DNA of 43,826 nucleotides from assembly GCA_029298735.1 (NCBI GenBank), contig JANSLP010000272.1:1-43826 (forward strand). Reading direction: 5' to 3'. How positions within the stretch are numbered: position 1 is the stretch's first letter; each line of letters opens with the position of its first letter. A program made the position numbers and the translations under genes. The notes under the pieces were generated by a model, which saw only the letters and a program-made list of their open reading frames with translations, had not been told where the DNA came from and made no database searches. Source of the DNA: Ophiostoma sp. CBS 140.51 (taxonomy: Eukaryota > Ascomycota > Sordariomycetes > Ophiostomatales > Ophiostomataceae). This document shows, piece by piece, positions 32,753 to 43,358 of this stretch.

Positions 32753-34958
32753 ATGGAGCCAGAGGCCGACTCGTATTCAAGGGAATATAGTTTCTCGGAT
32801 GAGCGCCCCACCAAGCGCCGCCACCGGAGCGCCGTGGCATGTCGGCGATGCAAGAACCGTAAGCAACGGTGCGACAATGAGTTTCCGTCGTGTTCCAACT
32901 GTGTTAATGCCGGCGAGTCTTGTACATACGGCAACAACCAGACGTACCCGGCAGAGTATGTGCGGTCCTTGGAGAGGCAGATTGCCGAGATGAAAGGTGC
33001 GTTGGCAGCAAGAGAGCCAGACACTACAGGCAATCAACATCAACATCGACAGAGCAACGAACAAACCAGCTTCGGCGACAATGAGCCACACAGCCCGCGT
33101 GAGTCCACGAACCGGGACTCGACAACGGTTTCACTGGAAGATACTGTCCACGAAGAAGCTGAGCCGTGCCTCGAAGCAGGCGTTGGTTTTGTGGCCCTGT
33201 CGCCGAATTCGTATCTCGGGACATCGAGCGGATTCCCACTGGCCAAACTCATCAAGTCTACCATCAACGTCCCATCCACGGCGCTATTTCGACAGGAAAA
33301 CACACGGCGGGCTGATACTCTGACGTCGTCGTTCATGGCACCACCCAGTGCGAGGCAGCAAGATAACAGTACGTCCGTTGTCCCAGCCGATATGCCCAGC
33401 GACGAGATTGCCGACAAGCTCATCGAGGCTTACTATGTCCGGGTGCACCCCAAGCATGCCTTTCTGTGTAAGAAACGTGTTGCGGCATTAAATAAAAACA
33501 GAGCAAACCTACGGCCTGCACACAAGTCACCTGGACATCGAGGCCCAGACCGTCTGGACTATGTGATCCTGCACCTTGTGTATGCCATTGGGGCGCGATA
33601 CTTGCAGCTCGCCAATGACCACGACTGCCCGAATCCTGAAGTGAGTGTTTTGTACTGTATTGATTCACATCTGTTGCATTCAACTAACCTATAAGGCCCA
33701 CCACGCTGCCGCATTGGGCGATATGGATGCAATCTTAAACGTGCAGAGCCTCGAGAATCTTGAGGCCATGCTGCTCCTCTCCATGTATCAGCTGCGGTCA
33801 CCCACGGGTCCAGGTATCTGGTATGATAGTCCCAACGTCACCTCGTTCTTATTACCGTAAACTGACAACACAAGGTGGATGATTGGCACGACGATGCGGC
33901 ACTGCCTGGACTGTGGCCTGCATCGAAAATCAAACAATTCGCCACCCATGCTGGACCAACGGCGGAAGCGCATCTTCTGGATTGCGTACATGCTGGAGCG
34001 CTCAGTCGCACGTACAGTTGGCCGGCCGTGTGCAGTGGCGGACTGGGAGATTGATGTCGAGCTGCCGGCAAACATTAACGATAGCCTGGAAACGGACGAT
34101 GAAATCCGCGACGCCTTGGTGGCTGCCGAGGCGAATCCGCACCAAATAACATCGCTCACGGCCGCCATCCATATTATCAAGATGCAGCAGCTCGAGTCTC
34201 GCATGTCTCGAACGGTATGTAGAGTCGATAAGCCGCTCAGCTCGATTGGCGACCCAAAGATTGCCAAGCTGCGACAGGCCCTCGAGGAGTGGAAAGCCAA
34301 TATCCCCCAAGTCCACGGCCAAGACGCCAGCCCCTATACCTCAACCATCTACCACATGGCCCAGTACCACAAAGCCCTGCTGCTGCTCTTCCTGCCCTTC
34401 TTGCCGTCACTGACGCCGGCATACCCCGAGTTCCGACTGGTCATCTACTCGGCCGGCCAGATCTGCCAGCTCTACAAGCGCCACCACGAGAACCAGTCTT
34501 ATATTTCTTACTCGCTGTTGGCCCTGCACGCCACATTTGTGGCCGGCCTTGTTATGGTCTATTGCTTTTGTCAGGACCCGTCTGTCTTTGATGTGCAATT
34601 TAGCAGCGATATCCGTGCATGCAGCACCCTGCTATATACTATCTCGGAGCGCTGGACGGCCGCCCGCAAGGTGCGCAGCGCTTTTGAGAGTCTCGTTGCT
34701 GCCACTATCGAAACCTACGATCCTGCCGCGCCTCGCAATAATAACGGCAGCAATATCAATAGCATCGACACCACATCACAAACAGCGGCTGGGCCAGTAC
34801 CCCCTCCGAGTATGGGTGCCAATCTCGACACTGACGTATGGGATAGTTTCGAATCTGTACTCGAGGACTATCAGATCAATTCAGAGACGTGGATGCAGGA
34901 CAGTATTTTCTTGGCCATGGACGCATTTCCGCCCGACAGTTTTTACGTGGGTGGTTGA
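32753..34958 (+). CDS. Zn2Cys6 transcription factor
   Basis: Nuclear regulator of 698 residues in three exons: 32753-33640, 33696-33820 and 33875-34958. Introns are 55 and 54 bases, both with AAG acceptors. The zinc cluster is C30, C33, C40, C47, C50, C57 (spacing 2-6-6-2-6), with KRRHR before it and the dimerisation-type helix YVRSLERQIAEMKGAL after it. The middle homology region spans the second and third exons (MIGTTMRHCLDCGLHRK, RIFWIAYMLERSVARTVGRP). An upstream in-frame ATG at 32660 exists, but CAAAATGG at 32753 is the better start and directly precedes the acidic N-terminus. Its stop is 126 bases from the stop of the convergent tannase-family gene. Local control of that enzyme and the following sugar porter is plausible. 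Confidence 0.93.
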
Positions 34959-35084
34959 GATTGAACATGAAGAAATGTACCGTATTTTAATGAATATGAT
35001 ATTTTATCTTTTCATGTATATATCCCCACAAACAAATGGTTAACCGAAAAATACAGTCAGCCCTTATCTGCCCTTATTCCTTCT

Positions 35085-36809
35085 CTAGAACAGACTAATT
35101 TTCCATGCATCAGGCTTCTGGATCAACGTTTCGGCAAAGTTGGCTGTGGTCTCGCAGCCGAAGGTGCCGTTCACATCCCAGACGGGCGCCGACGGCCACA
35201 TACAGACGATCTCCTGGGTACTGGACCCGCTCTGCGTCGTGCCATTGAGCGTATCCGGTGCTATGCCGCGCTCCACCCAGTCAATTAGCTGCGCGATGGC
35301 GTACTGCGGAAACGGTCCATGTGGCTCGGCCGGGTTGATACTGCAGTGGTCAGCACCGGGCACCTGGAAGTAGCGGTAGAACTCCTGGATCTGAGCGTAG
35401 GTGGAATTGGCGCCAAACATATGACGCCGCACGTCTTCGTAGTACGAAGCCGACATAATGGTCGGCAACAGCTGGTCCTGCGTGCCGTGCCACGTAATGG
35501 CCTTGCCACCAGCGGCCTGGAACTCGCTCAGGTCTGGCCAAGCCGACGTTGTCCAGCCGCCAATGAGACGGAAAAGGCTGGAAATGTTTTGGTAGACAAG
35601 GTCCGTGGAGACTTCTGTGAAGTTGATGACCGGTGTAGCTGTGTTCTGTGCCCAAAACATCTGGTAGACATCCTTGAAGTATGAAAAGGAACCCAGGTCA
35701 AAGGACTGCGTCTCGTTGTTCCACACGGTGCCGCCATTGCTTGTCCAGTCAATGCCTAAGTTGTAGGCAAACCAGGTGCGCTCGCCATTCTTCAGTAGCG
35801 GGCCCTTATACAGTGTTGTCACCAACTGTGCGTCGGCCTCACTGACCGTGCCGCTTGTCGGCGCACCAGGTCCGCCTTGCGTGCAGTTCGACCACATGGT
35901 GCCGATACTGTTGGAAATATTGTAGGTGCATAGGTCGGGACGGGACACAATGTCATCACGAAGCCCATCGGCGGTGTCACATGCAGCAATGATGTCGTTT
36001 TGGATAGCAACAAAGGCACAGGGGTCAATAATGTGCTGCATCTGTGCCATCGTCCACGCCGCAAAGTTTTGGATAGGCTGCGTTAGGGGCAGGTAGATTC
36101 CGGGTGCTGCAGCGATGACACCGTCGTAATCTTTCGGGTACGTCTGGATGGCTTTGAGTCCTTCACGGCCCCCCTCAGAGCAGCCAAAATAATACGTCTT
36201 GATATGGTCCGCGGTGACATTGTAGAAGGCCGATGCGAGCTGCCGCGCGTTCGTGATCATCTCATGGTTCGCTAGAAAGGCATAACTCTCGAGAGCCGAC
36301 CATGCAATGGTTTCATTTCCACCAGCCTGGAGGATATTCGAATTGAGTGCAGACGTGGGCCCACCAAAGCCACCATCCGTGTAGACAGAGACAGCACCGT
36401 AGGAGAGGCCGCCTCCCATGGAGCTTGCACCACTGTTGGACCAACCACCGCCACCAGTCGCCAAGACGCGGTTTTTGTAGTCAACTGGATTGGGCAGCCA
36501 AAACTCATTGATAATCTTGGTCGTCAGCTGGTGTGCATGAGGTACCAGATGGATTGGAGAAGAATGGTCGAGACTTACACTGTCCTCAAGATTTATGTGG
36601 CCATAAGTAATCGAGACATTGCAAAAGTTGAGCCCGGTGTGCTCTGGCCATGTTGGTCCGGACCCTGGCGTGTTGGTGTAGTTTGTCACCAGTGTGGCCG
36701 TGAGGTTGGCATTGTGGTACACCACTGAATCGAGGGCCGTAAAGCCGGCAAACATAGGTGCCAGATGGGCAGTGGTGCACAAAGCTGCAATTGTCGTGTT
36801 GTAAGCCAT
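35085..36809 (-). CDS. Tannase/feruloyl-esterase-family serine hydrolase
   Basis: Cleaves ester bonds of plant phenolics such as gallate or ferulate esters, normally outside the cell. Two exons: 36809-36579 and 36527-35085. The 51-base intron does not shift the frame. The product is 557 residues. Residues of the CS-D-HC arrangement are present: C193/S194 in FGCSEGGREG, D428 in HGTQDQ and H471/C472 in GADHCS. ATGGGGWSNSG at 100-110 and several NxT/S sites fit a secreted glycoprotein. However, the N-terminus aligns by eye with the mature part of known tannases and no signal peptide is visible. The frame is open up to an ATG at 36869 without adding one. An upstream exon may be missing: a TCTACAG acceptor-like site is at about 36838. 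Confidence 0.88.
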   Translation of the reverse strand: MAYNTTIAALCTTAHLAPMFAGFTALDSVVYHNANLTATLVTNYTNTPGSGPTWPEHTGLNFCNVSITYGHINLEDSVSLDHSSPIHLVPHAHQLTTKIINEFWLPNPVDYKNRVLATGGGGWSNSGASSMGGGLSYGAVSVYTDGGFGGPTSALNSNILQAGGNETIAWSALESYAFLANHEMITNARQLASAFYNVTADHIKTYYFGCSEGGREGLKAIQTYPKDYDGVIAAAPGIYLPLTQPIQNFAAWTMAQMQHIIDPCAFVAIQNDIIAACDTADGLRDDIVSRPDLCTYNISNSIGTMWSNCTQGGPGAPTSGTVSEADAQLVTTLYKGPLLKNGERTWFAYNLGIDWTSNGGTVWNNETQSFDLGSFSYFKDVYQMFWAQNTATPVINFTEVSTDLVYQNISSLFRLIGGWTTSAWPDLSEFQAAGGKAITWHGTQDQLLPTIMSASYYEDVRRHMFGANSTYAQIQEFYRYFQVPGADHCSINPAEPHGPFPQYAIAQLIDWVERGIAPDTLNGTTQSGSSTQEIVCMWPSAPVWDVNGTFGCETTANFAETLIQKPDAWKISLF

Positions 36810-38173
36810 GTTGCCAATGCGTTGAAATCGAATTCCCTGTAGATAAATGGTATCGTCACTTTCAGTCACAGCAACAACTACAGATTTACTTCAATGTACT
36901 TATACTTAAGGGCACAACGACTCTGCACCTGCTTTGGAAGCTGTTTCAACAACGGATAATCCAGTCATCTGGTATTTTGTCGCATGTTCACATCCGATAT
37001 TTGGGTTTCCACGTGCAAACTTCTCCGCATTGTTTTTGTCGATCTTATGCACAGTGGGTCACTTTCCACATGGGACTGCGACGGGGCCGATGTCAAGCTC
37101 GAGAAACGCAGCTTCATAGAAAGGAGGGTGACGTCTGTCGTATACATCCAAGAAATATCCGCCACTGAATCATATTGTATTAAGAAAAAAAAAACATAAT
37201 CAAACGTTGACAAGCATGTTTTTTATTCCGTCTCGATTGTACTAGCGGCATGCTGTCATAATTTGTTTACGATTGTGTGCTTGGCACATCGACAAGATAA
37301 GCGTAGCTAATAGGACATGAAAACTGACAATAACAAGCATATCTTCCACATGACTCGACAAAAGAAAAAGAAATGAGCAAGTGAAAACAATATAAGGAAG
37401 CCGGTGCATGCAATGCTAGGAATTACCGTCGGCTTGCATATGCTGAATAAAGCTCGTCTTGAAATCACTTGCATGGGACGTCAGACACAGGTGCGTGTTA
37501 TCGGCTATGCCATCGGCACTACCGATGAAGCACAGTAAAACGGCAATTCCGCCAGAACCTCCACCTCCCGCCTCCGCATTGTGACCCACCACATTTATTA
37601 GCGTATTTCCGCAGGGGAGCTTTCCATGAAAACCGGGGAAGATCTTCGTTGGCCAAGTATGATCTCGTTTCTCTCTGCCACTCTGGCAGTAAAAATTGTG
37701 TGGCACGCCTTCGTGGAAGATTGCATCCGGGCTGTCAGACCAATCATGTCATGGGATCCTCCAGTTTTTGTAGATAGCTCGCATGAATATTTGAGCACCA
37801 AGTCTTTGAGCCTTTTGGGTGTGATCCGGTACATCCAAGTTTCTCTTGCTCGGCAACCCTCCACAAATGGCAAATCAACATAAGAGCGGGGAGTTGGGGT
37901 TTCGGGCGTGTCTCTGAAGCTGGCATCGCTTCCAACTGTTACAGGCCATAGAAAAATAACAAGACCGGAAAGTCAGGGTACAAAGTGCAGCCCGTATCCA
38001 TCTTGAACTTTGCTGTCCACCGACCCAAGCCGTCTTGCACACCGTTCACAAGTATTTTAACGTCTGGCAGTACGAGTGTTTTGGTTTCCCTTCCAAGTTC
38101 TGTTTATTGTCACATTTTTTTGGTCTTTCTCTATCTTATTTGTCCCTGGTCATATTGTCCCGTCTACATCGCC
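36810..38173. other. Divergent region between tannase-family gene and sugar porter
   Basis: About 1.36 kb. It may hold an undetected first exon of the tannase-family gene on the left and the sugar porter promoter on the right. Frames of 80-96 codons at 37416-37706 and 37598-37873 on the minus strand overlap each other and show no domain, signal peptide or splice extension, so none is annotated. Confidence 0.5.
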
Positions 38174-39947
38174 ATGACATACCTCAACCTTCGTGGAGCC
38201 AAGCTCCAAGCCGCCCAGATTTGGGCGGTGATCATGCCGTCCTACATTTTGTAAAAACTCCCAACCCAATAGCATCATCTTCGAGATTCCGATCTAACAA
38301 ACCATTCTTAGATTTGGCTACAACAACTCGGTGGCCGGTGGTCTGCTTGGACTGTCATCCTGGATTGCCACGTTTCCGCAGATTGACACGACAACGACTA
38401 CCGGGTCCGTCAAGACACACAACTCGACAGTCCAGGGCACCGTTGTCGCCATGTACACGCTCGGTTGTTTCTTTGGCTGCATTGACTGCATCTGGCTTGG
38501 TGATAGGCTCGGCCGTAAGAAAACGATTTTGCTTGCCGCCGCCACCAACATTCTGGGCGCCATCATCCAGTGCACATCCTTCTCTCTCCCTCAGCTGATT
38601 GTCGGTCGTCTTGTCTCTGGTTTTGGATTTGGCCACCTCACGGCGACGGCACCAAACTGGCAGGCTGAATGCTCTGGTGCTGCACATCGCGGTGCTGCGG
38701 TGATGCTGGAGGGCCTATTCATCTCGACAGGCTTGGCTATCGGTGGCTGGGTCAACCTGGGCATGTCCTTCCATAAAGGATCAATTGCCTGGCGCTTCCC
38801 GCTGGCCCTCTCCATTTTGTGGTCTCTGTTTATCCTTCTCAACACGCCGTTCATGCCTGAGTCGCCTCGTTGGCTTGTCCAGCATAACCGCGAGGAGGAG
38901 GCCCGTATAGTCCTGGCTGATCTGAACGACACAGAACCCGACACGGACAGTATTAACATGGCCATATCTGAGATTCAGCTGAGCCTTGAGCTTGCGGGAC
39001 AAGCCGAGTTCCGCCACATCTTTAAAAATGGCCCGCTTCGGCTCTTCCAACGCACCTGTCTCGCCTGTGCGGCCCAGTGCTTCCAACAGATGGGGGGTAT
39101 CAACGCACTCGCATTCTATCAGACGACCATCTTCACCGAGGATCTGGGCCTCGCCAAGACCACTGCACGCATTGTATCTGCCTCTGTGTTTACTTGGCAG
39201 GCCATTTGCTCACCTATCGGCGTGCTGACGGTCGACCACTTTGGCCGGCGCAAGCTGATGCTCTTCTCAGCGTTTGGCATGGGCATGTGTATGGCTATTA
39301 TCGCTGGCACGTCTACCCAGTCGCAAAATGTTGCCGCCATCGGTGCTGCTGCCGCATTTATTTTCTTGTTCTCGCTCTTTTTCCCCACTGGCTTCCTCGG
39401 TCTCACATTCCTTTACGCGGCTGAGATATCACCGTTGGCCTACCGTGTGCCCATAACGGCCATGTCCACCGGTAAGTGATCCGAGTCCGCTGTTGATACA
39501 TTATGTATGTTGCAATTTTGACTAATCGCTGGGATCTTACAGGCACCGCTTGGTTGTTCAACTTTGTAAGTTTACTACTCGATCCATGTTAAACGCGACG
39601 ACAACTAACAAACACAGGTTGTCGCTGAAGTGACTCCGGTTGGACTCTCCACCATTTCGCATCGGTACTACATCATCTTTGCTGCCATCAACTGGTTTTT
39701 GACGTTCCCCGCCGTGTATTTTTTCTTCCCTGAAACCAACAGCCGCCAGCTCGAGGAGGTCGACGCCATCTTCCTTAACAGCAAGAGCGTCTTTGATACA
39801 GTATCGGTGGCTGCCCGTATGCCGCGTGGCCAGGGAGCGCGGGACATTATCGAAAAGACTGGCACAGACGCAGCTCACCTTGAGTCTGCGGCGGGTTCTG
39901 GATTGCCTGGGAATGAGACGGCCCCGAAGCAGGCATCCGATGCGTAG
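38174..39947 (+). CDS. MFS sugar porter (lactose-permease-like group)
   Basis: Plasma-membrane sugar permease. Four exons: 38174-38250, 38312-39471, 39543-39565 and 39618-39947. The product is 529 residues with twelve expected membrane segments. Marks are FGYNNSVAGGLLG in the first helix, GDRLGRKK after the second, PESPRWL before the central loop, CFQQMGGINALAFYQ, DHFGRRK and PETNSRQLEEVD. The third exon is only 23 bases but keeps the frame and supplies TAWLFNF, a conserved stretch in helix eleven. It is divergent from the tannase-family gene and could take up the sugar core released from tannins (inference). Substrate specificity cannot be assigned. Confidence 0.92.
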
Positions 39948-40767
39948 GTGTAGATTCTGGTTGCTCTTGATGAACCACTAGGACTAGGAGAAAGACATGT
40001 GGGAGGGTCGATTGGCTTTTTGCAGGCATGGAAATATTCCGTTCAAGATATGTCCGCAGGGAGCTTGCACAAATAAAAATGCCACCATAGTTTAATTGTG
40101 GTGGTACATCAATAAGATACAGTGCAACTTTTTGCTTCTATGATCACCAAATTTTCAAATACGTCAATGCTCTGATATGGGCTTTAGCGTAACTTTTCAT
40201 CAATTGCACTTTCAATTTTACGTAGTAATTTGTTTGCCGAAGCGAGCACGATTTCTGACATTCCCACGGTTCTGGCAGATTTCAACTGATCATTTTTTTT
40301 CTGCACTTGACGTAACCCTGGCAGATGAATGGAGCTCGGTGAATGCACGTTGGAAAGGACAAGCGAGGGGAAAGGCACCCAGTTGGCCATGTTTCCTGAT
40401 TCTCCGTCGTATGACCCCAACACTATGACACTGCCGAAATGGGTGCGGAATTGCCGATGTCTCCACAACGCACCACAACGCACGCGGATTTACATCGGCC
40501 AGGCCACACAGGGCGAGCTCCAACATCGATTTGGAAAGAAGCTCGGCCTGATGGTCATCCGAGTTCGGATCTTACTCCAAAACAAAACCGAACATTTTTT
40601 AACTTGTAAGGAATGAACTGTCATGTTTCCTGCTTTCATTTAGTTCTCTTTTCGTGGAAGCTCTTCTTGTACTTTGGTCTACTCGCGGATAATATATTCT
40701 ATCCTTTATCCACACCATTATTTTATCACCGCTCTCTTTCATAAGTTTCATTCTCTTCGTCGAAACA
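39948..40767. other. Intergenic, between sugar porter and MmgE/PrpD gene
   Basis: 820 bases. The left part is the porter 3' UTR with a hairpin and an AATAAA. The right part is CT-rich leader of the next gene. Short frames inside have no recognisable product. Confidence 0.5.
40072..40104 (+). terminator. Poly(A)-type signal and 8-bp hairpin of sugar porter
   Basis: AATAAA at 40072-40077 is followed by a hairpin with arms 40082-40089 (CCACCATA) and 40097-40104 (TGTGGTGG). One position is a G-T wobble, and the loop is seven bases. They lie 125-157 bases after the stop. A role in 3'-end formation is plausible only. Confidence 0.35.
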
Positions 40768-42284
40768 ATGGCAACACAGCGTCTTGCTAGCTGGGCGAAA
40801 TCGCTCGAGTATTCCGATTTGCCTGACGAGGTCGTCCGCGCAGCCGTCCGCAGTTTCTACAACTGGGCAGGATGTGCCATCGGTGGCAGCACGCACCCAG
40901 CAACCACCATCGCTGTGAGTTTAACCGTATCAACATATTTCTGTCCTTGTATTCTGTTACGATTATTCTAACTCTAGCAGTACCAAACTCTCCACCCGCT
41001 CTTTGGTCCTCCGACAGCCAGTTTGCTAGGACACAAGGAGCCTCTCAAAGCGGACCCCCAGCATGCGGCCTTGATCAACGGCATCGCCTCGCACGTGCAT
41101 GACTACGATGACACTCACTTAGACACCATTATTCACCCGACAGGTCCCGTGGCCAGCGCGCTGCTCGCCGTGGCCGAGTGGAAGAAGGGCGTGACAGGCA
41201 AAGACCTGATTGTTGCTCTGGTGGTGGGCATCGAGGCAGAGTGCAAGGTCGGCCTAGCAGTCTGGCCAGAGCACTACGATGTGGGCTGGTAAGTTTTTCT
41301 TGTTGCTGTATTTCCCCTGCTCTACTCTCCCTGACACGACGCAGGCACATTACATCTTCGACCGGCTCCATTGGAGCGGCTGTGGCCGTCTCCAAGATTC
41401 TCAACCTGTCGACCCCAGAGACTGCACACGCGATTGGCTTGGCGGCAACGCAAGTGGTGGGCCTGCGGGAGATGTTCGGCTCGCACACCAAATCCTTCCA
41501 CCCGGGCCGTGCAGCCCAGTCTGGCCTGCTTGCTGCCATCATGGCCCAGGGTGGCTACACGAGCAGCGAGCAGGCACTGGAGGCGAAGCGTGGTTGGGCC
41601 AACGTCGTGAGCTCGCCCAAGACGGATGTTCAGCAGAGGCTGGCAAACTTCATCGGTATCCCGAGTGGTAGCCAAGCCAGCACCCTGGGCCTGGCAAGCA
41701 CCGAAGCCGGCCGGTGGGAGGTGCTGCGGAACAGTTTCAAGCCGTTCCCGTGTGGCATTGTTATCCATCCAATCATCGATGCATGCGCGCAGCTAAACAA
41801 CGAGATGTTCCAGAAGAGACTGGAACTCGCTGATATCAAGGCCATCACAGCCAAGGTTCACCCACTGGTCCTCGAGCTGACGGGCAAGCGTACACCCAAG
41901 GACGGGCTAGAGGCAAAATTCAGCGTCTTCCACAGCGGCGCATGCGGCCTCATCTTTGGCAAGGTGACGCCGTCTGAGTATAAAGACAGTGTCGTTCTGA
42001 GCGATGAGGTGATCACTGTACGGGATCTCATCCAGGCCGAGATCGACCCGGCGCTGACGGCGGACCAGGCAATTGTCACGCTGGCGCTGACCGACGGGCA
42101 GACGCTGGAAAAACATGTGAAGCACGCGGTCGGCAGCATTGACGTGCCAATGGACGATGCGATGCTCCAGAAAAAGTTCCTTGGCCAGGTCTCCAAGGTC
42201 CTGAGCAACGCAGAGGCTGCCAGTAAAGCGTTGTGGGAGCTCGAGTCGATGGATGACGTCAGCGCTATTGCGTCATTTCGGTAG
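40768..42284 (+). CDS. MmgE/PrpD-family enzyme (methylcitrate dehydratase/aconitate decarboxylase-like)
   Basis: Family members dehydrate 2-methylcitrate or decarboxylate cis-aconitate to itaconate. Three exons: 40768-40914, 40981-41288 and 41345-42284. The product is 464 residues, or 465 if the alternative acceptor three bases upstream is used. The family hallmark HVHDYDDTH is at 87-95, followed by HPTGPVASALLA. Later marks are STGSIGAAVAV, KSFHPGRAAQSGLLAA and KPFPCGIVIHP. No mitochondrial presequence is evident, unlike typical fungal methylcitrate dehydratases, and the length is closer to cytosolic decarboxylase-like members. Hydratase versus decarboxylase activity cannot be decided. No citrate or itaconate transporter of mitochondrial carrier type is seen beside it. 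Confidence 0.9.
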
Positions 42285-42599
42285 ACAGCCTCGCAACACC
42301 CGGAGTATCACTGTACTTAGATATAAAGAGATAATAGAGAGATAAAAGACTGATTTCATAATTCAAAATAGGTCCTTACGGTAAAATGTTATATATTAAG
42401 TGTTAATATAACTCTTTTCTTATTATTATTATCCGCCCTTCTCAGCCACTCCTGACTATTCTTGGCGAAAAAACTGTCACAAATCTGAGTGGGTGTTTTC
42501 TATTTATTAGTGCGTGTAGTAGGCTATGGGTGGCTATAGTAAAGGAAACAAAATAAAGTAAAACGAAGCAAACGAATAAATAGATATAAGAAATAGCGC
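42285..42599. other. AT-rich flank before terminal repeat
   Basis: 3' flank of the MmgE/PrpD gene, rich in A and T with TTATTATTATT at about 42420. No gene is seen. The repeat-like composition begins near 42600, where a TGTTACGG occurs at 42603. Confidence 0.4.
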
Positions 42600-42889
42600 T
42601 AGTGTTACGGTGTAAGTGTAGTTTTACGTCGGTGTCGGTGACCTCTCTAGCTCCCTAGTTAGGCGGTACTCCGGGAGCCTCTCATTTCGGATAAGTTAAC
42701 GGAGGAGCGGCCGGGACGTGAGGCCTGTCTATAGGCGATGGCCTAGGTCTGTTAGTGTCTGTGGCTAGTCTGGCGGTTTTAAGGGTGCCACCGTGTATAA
42801 TAAGAGTGTTATAAAGGCACTTTCCTAAGGGTAAGAGACTCTGCTAGGTGATCACTCTAGGGGAGGGGGTTCTCGTTCTAGTAAAACAG

Positions 42890-43045
42890 AAATAGGGCCC
42901 GAAAAACCTCATTTTCTCAACTGCAAATCGCGAGCCGTCGTTGGGGGCCAAGCACAGTCGCTAAGCAGGCCTGCACAGGCTGGCACAGGTGTTCACGCCT
43001 GTGCACCGTCTGCGCCACAGTATGCATGTGCCGGTTGGAAGCATA
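42890..43045. other. CpA/TpG-rich island inside the RIP-like repeat
   Basis: In 42961-43020 I count 15 CpA+TpG and one TpA, the opposite of both flanks. It contains a hairpin with arms 42983-42989 (GCACAGG) and 42998-43004 (CCTGTGC). The island escaped the mutation that affected its neighbours, or was inserted later. Confidence 0.55.
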
Positions 43046-43199
43046 CAGATCCAAGTATACGGCGTCGCCTATTAACGAGGGACCTAAAACGTGGAAACGC
43101 TCTTCGAAGAGGAAGCCTCAAATAGGGTCCTAGCGAGTGTTGTTGTAAAGTCTTTGTAAGGCGACATGATTCTATAGAATTCTTTGTGCCTATGCTGCC

Positions 43200-43206
43200 T
43201 ATAAAT
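43200..43206 (+). promoter_or_regulatory. TATA box within terminal repeat
   Basis: TATAAAT lies 153 bases before the decayed frame starting at 43359. It could be the promoter of the repeat element. Confidence 0.35.
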
Positions 43207-43358
43207 ATGGCACCTTCCCGTACTGGAGGCTCGCTGGAGTTCCTCTTTTTTGATCGCGATTGTTTAGTGTGCGTTGTTATGTTCCTATTTTTATTTTAAA
43301 GCCTTTACTTTCTGAAGCCTTGCACTGACTGAAAGCCGTTTTGCGTACTCGCCGAACT

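Noticed and set aside
37416..37873. Two minus-strand frames with Cys and Gly-rich stretches
   Set aside because: They overlap in different frames, lack a signal peptide or splice link, and match no family I recognise. Left as intergenic.
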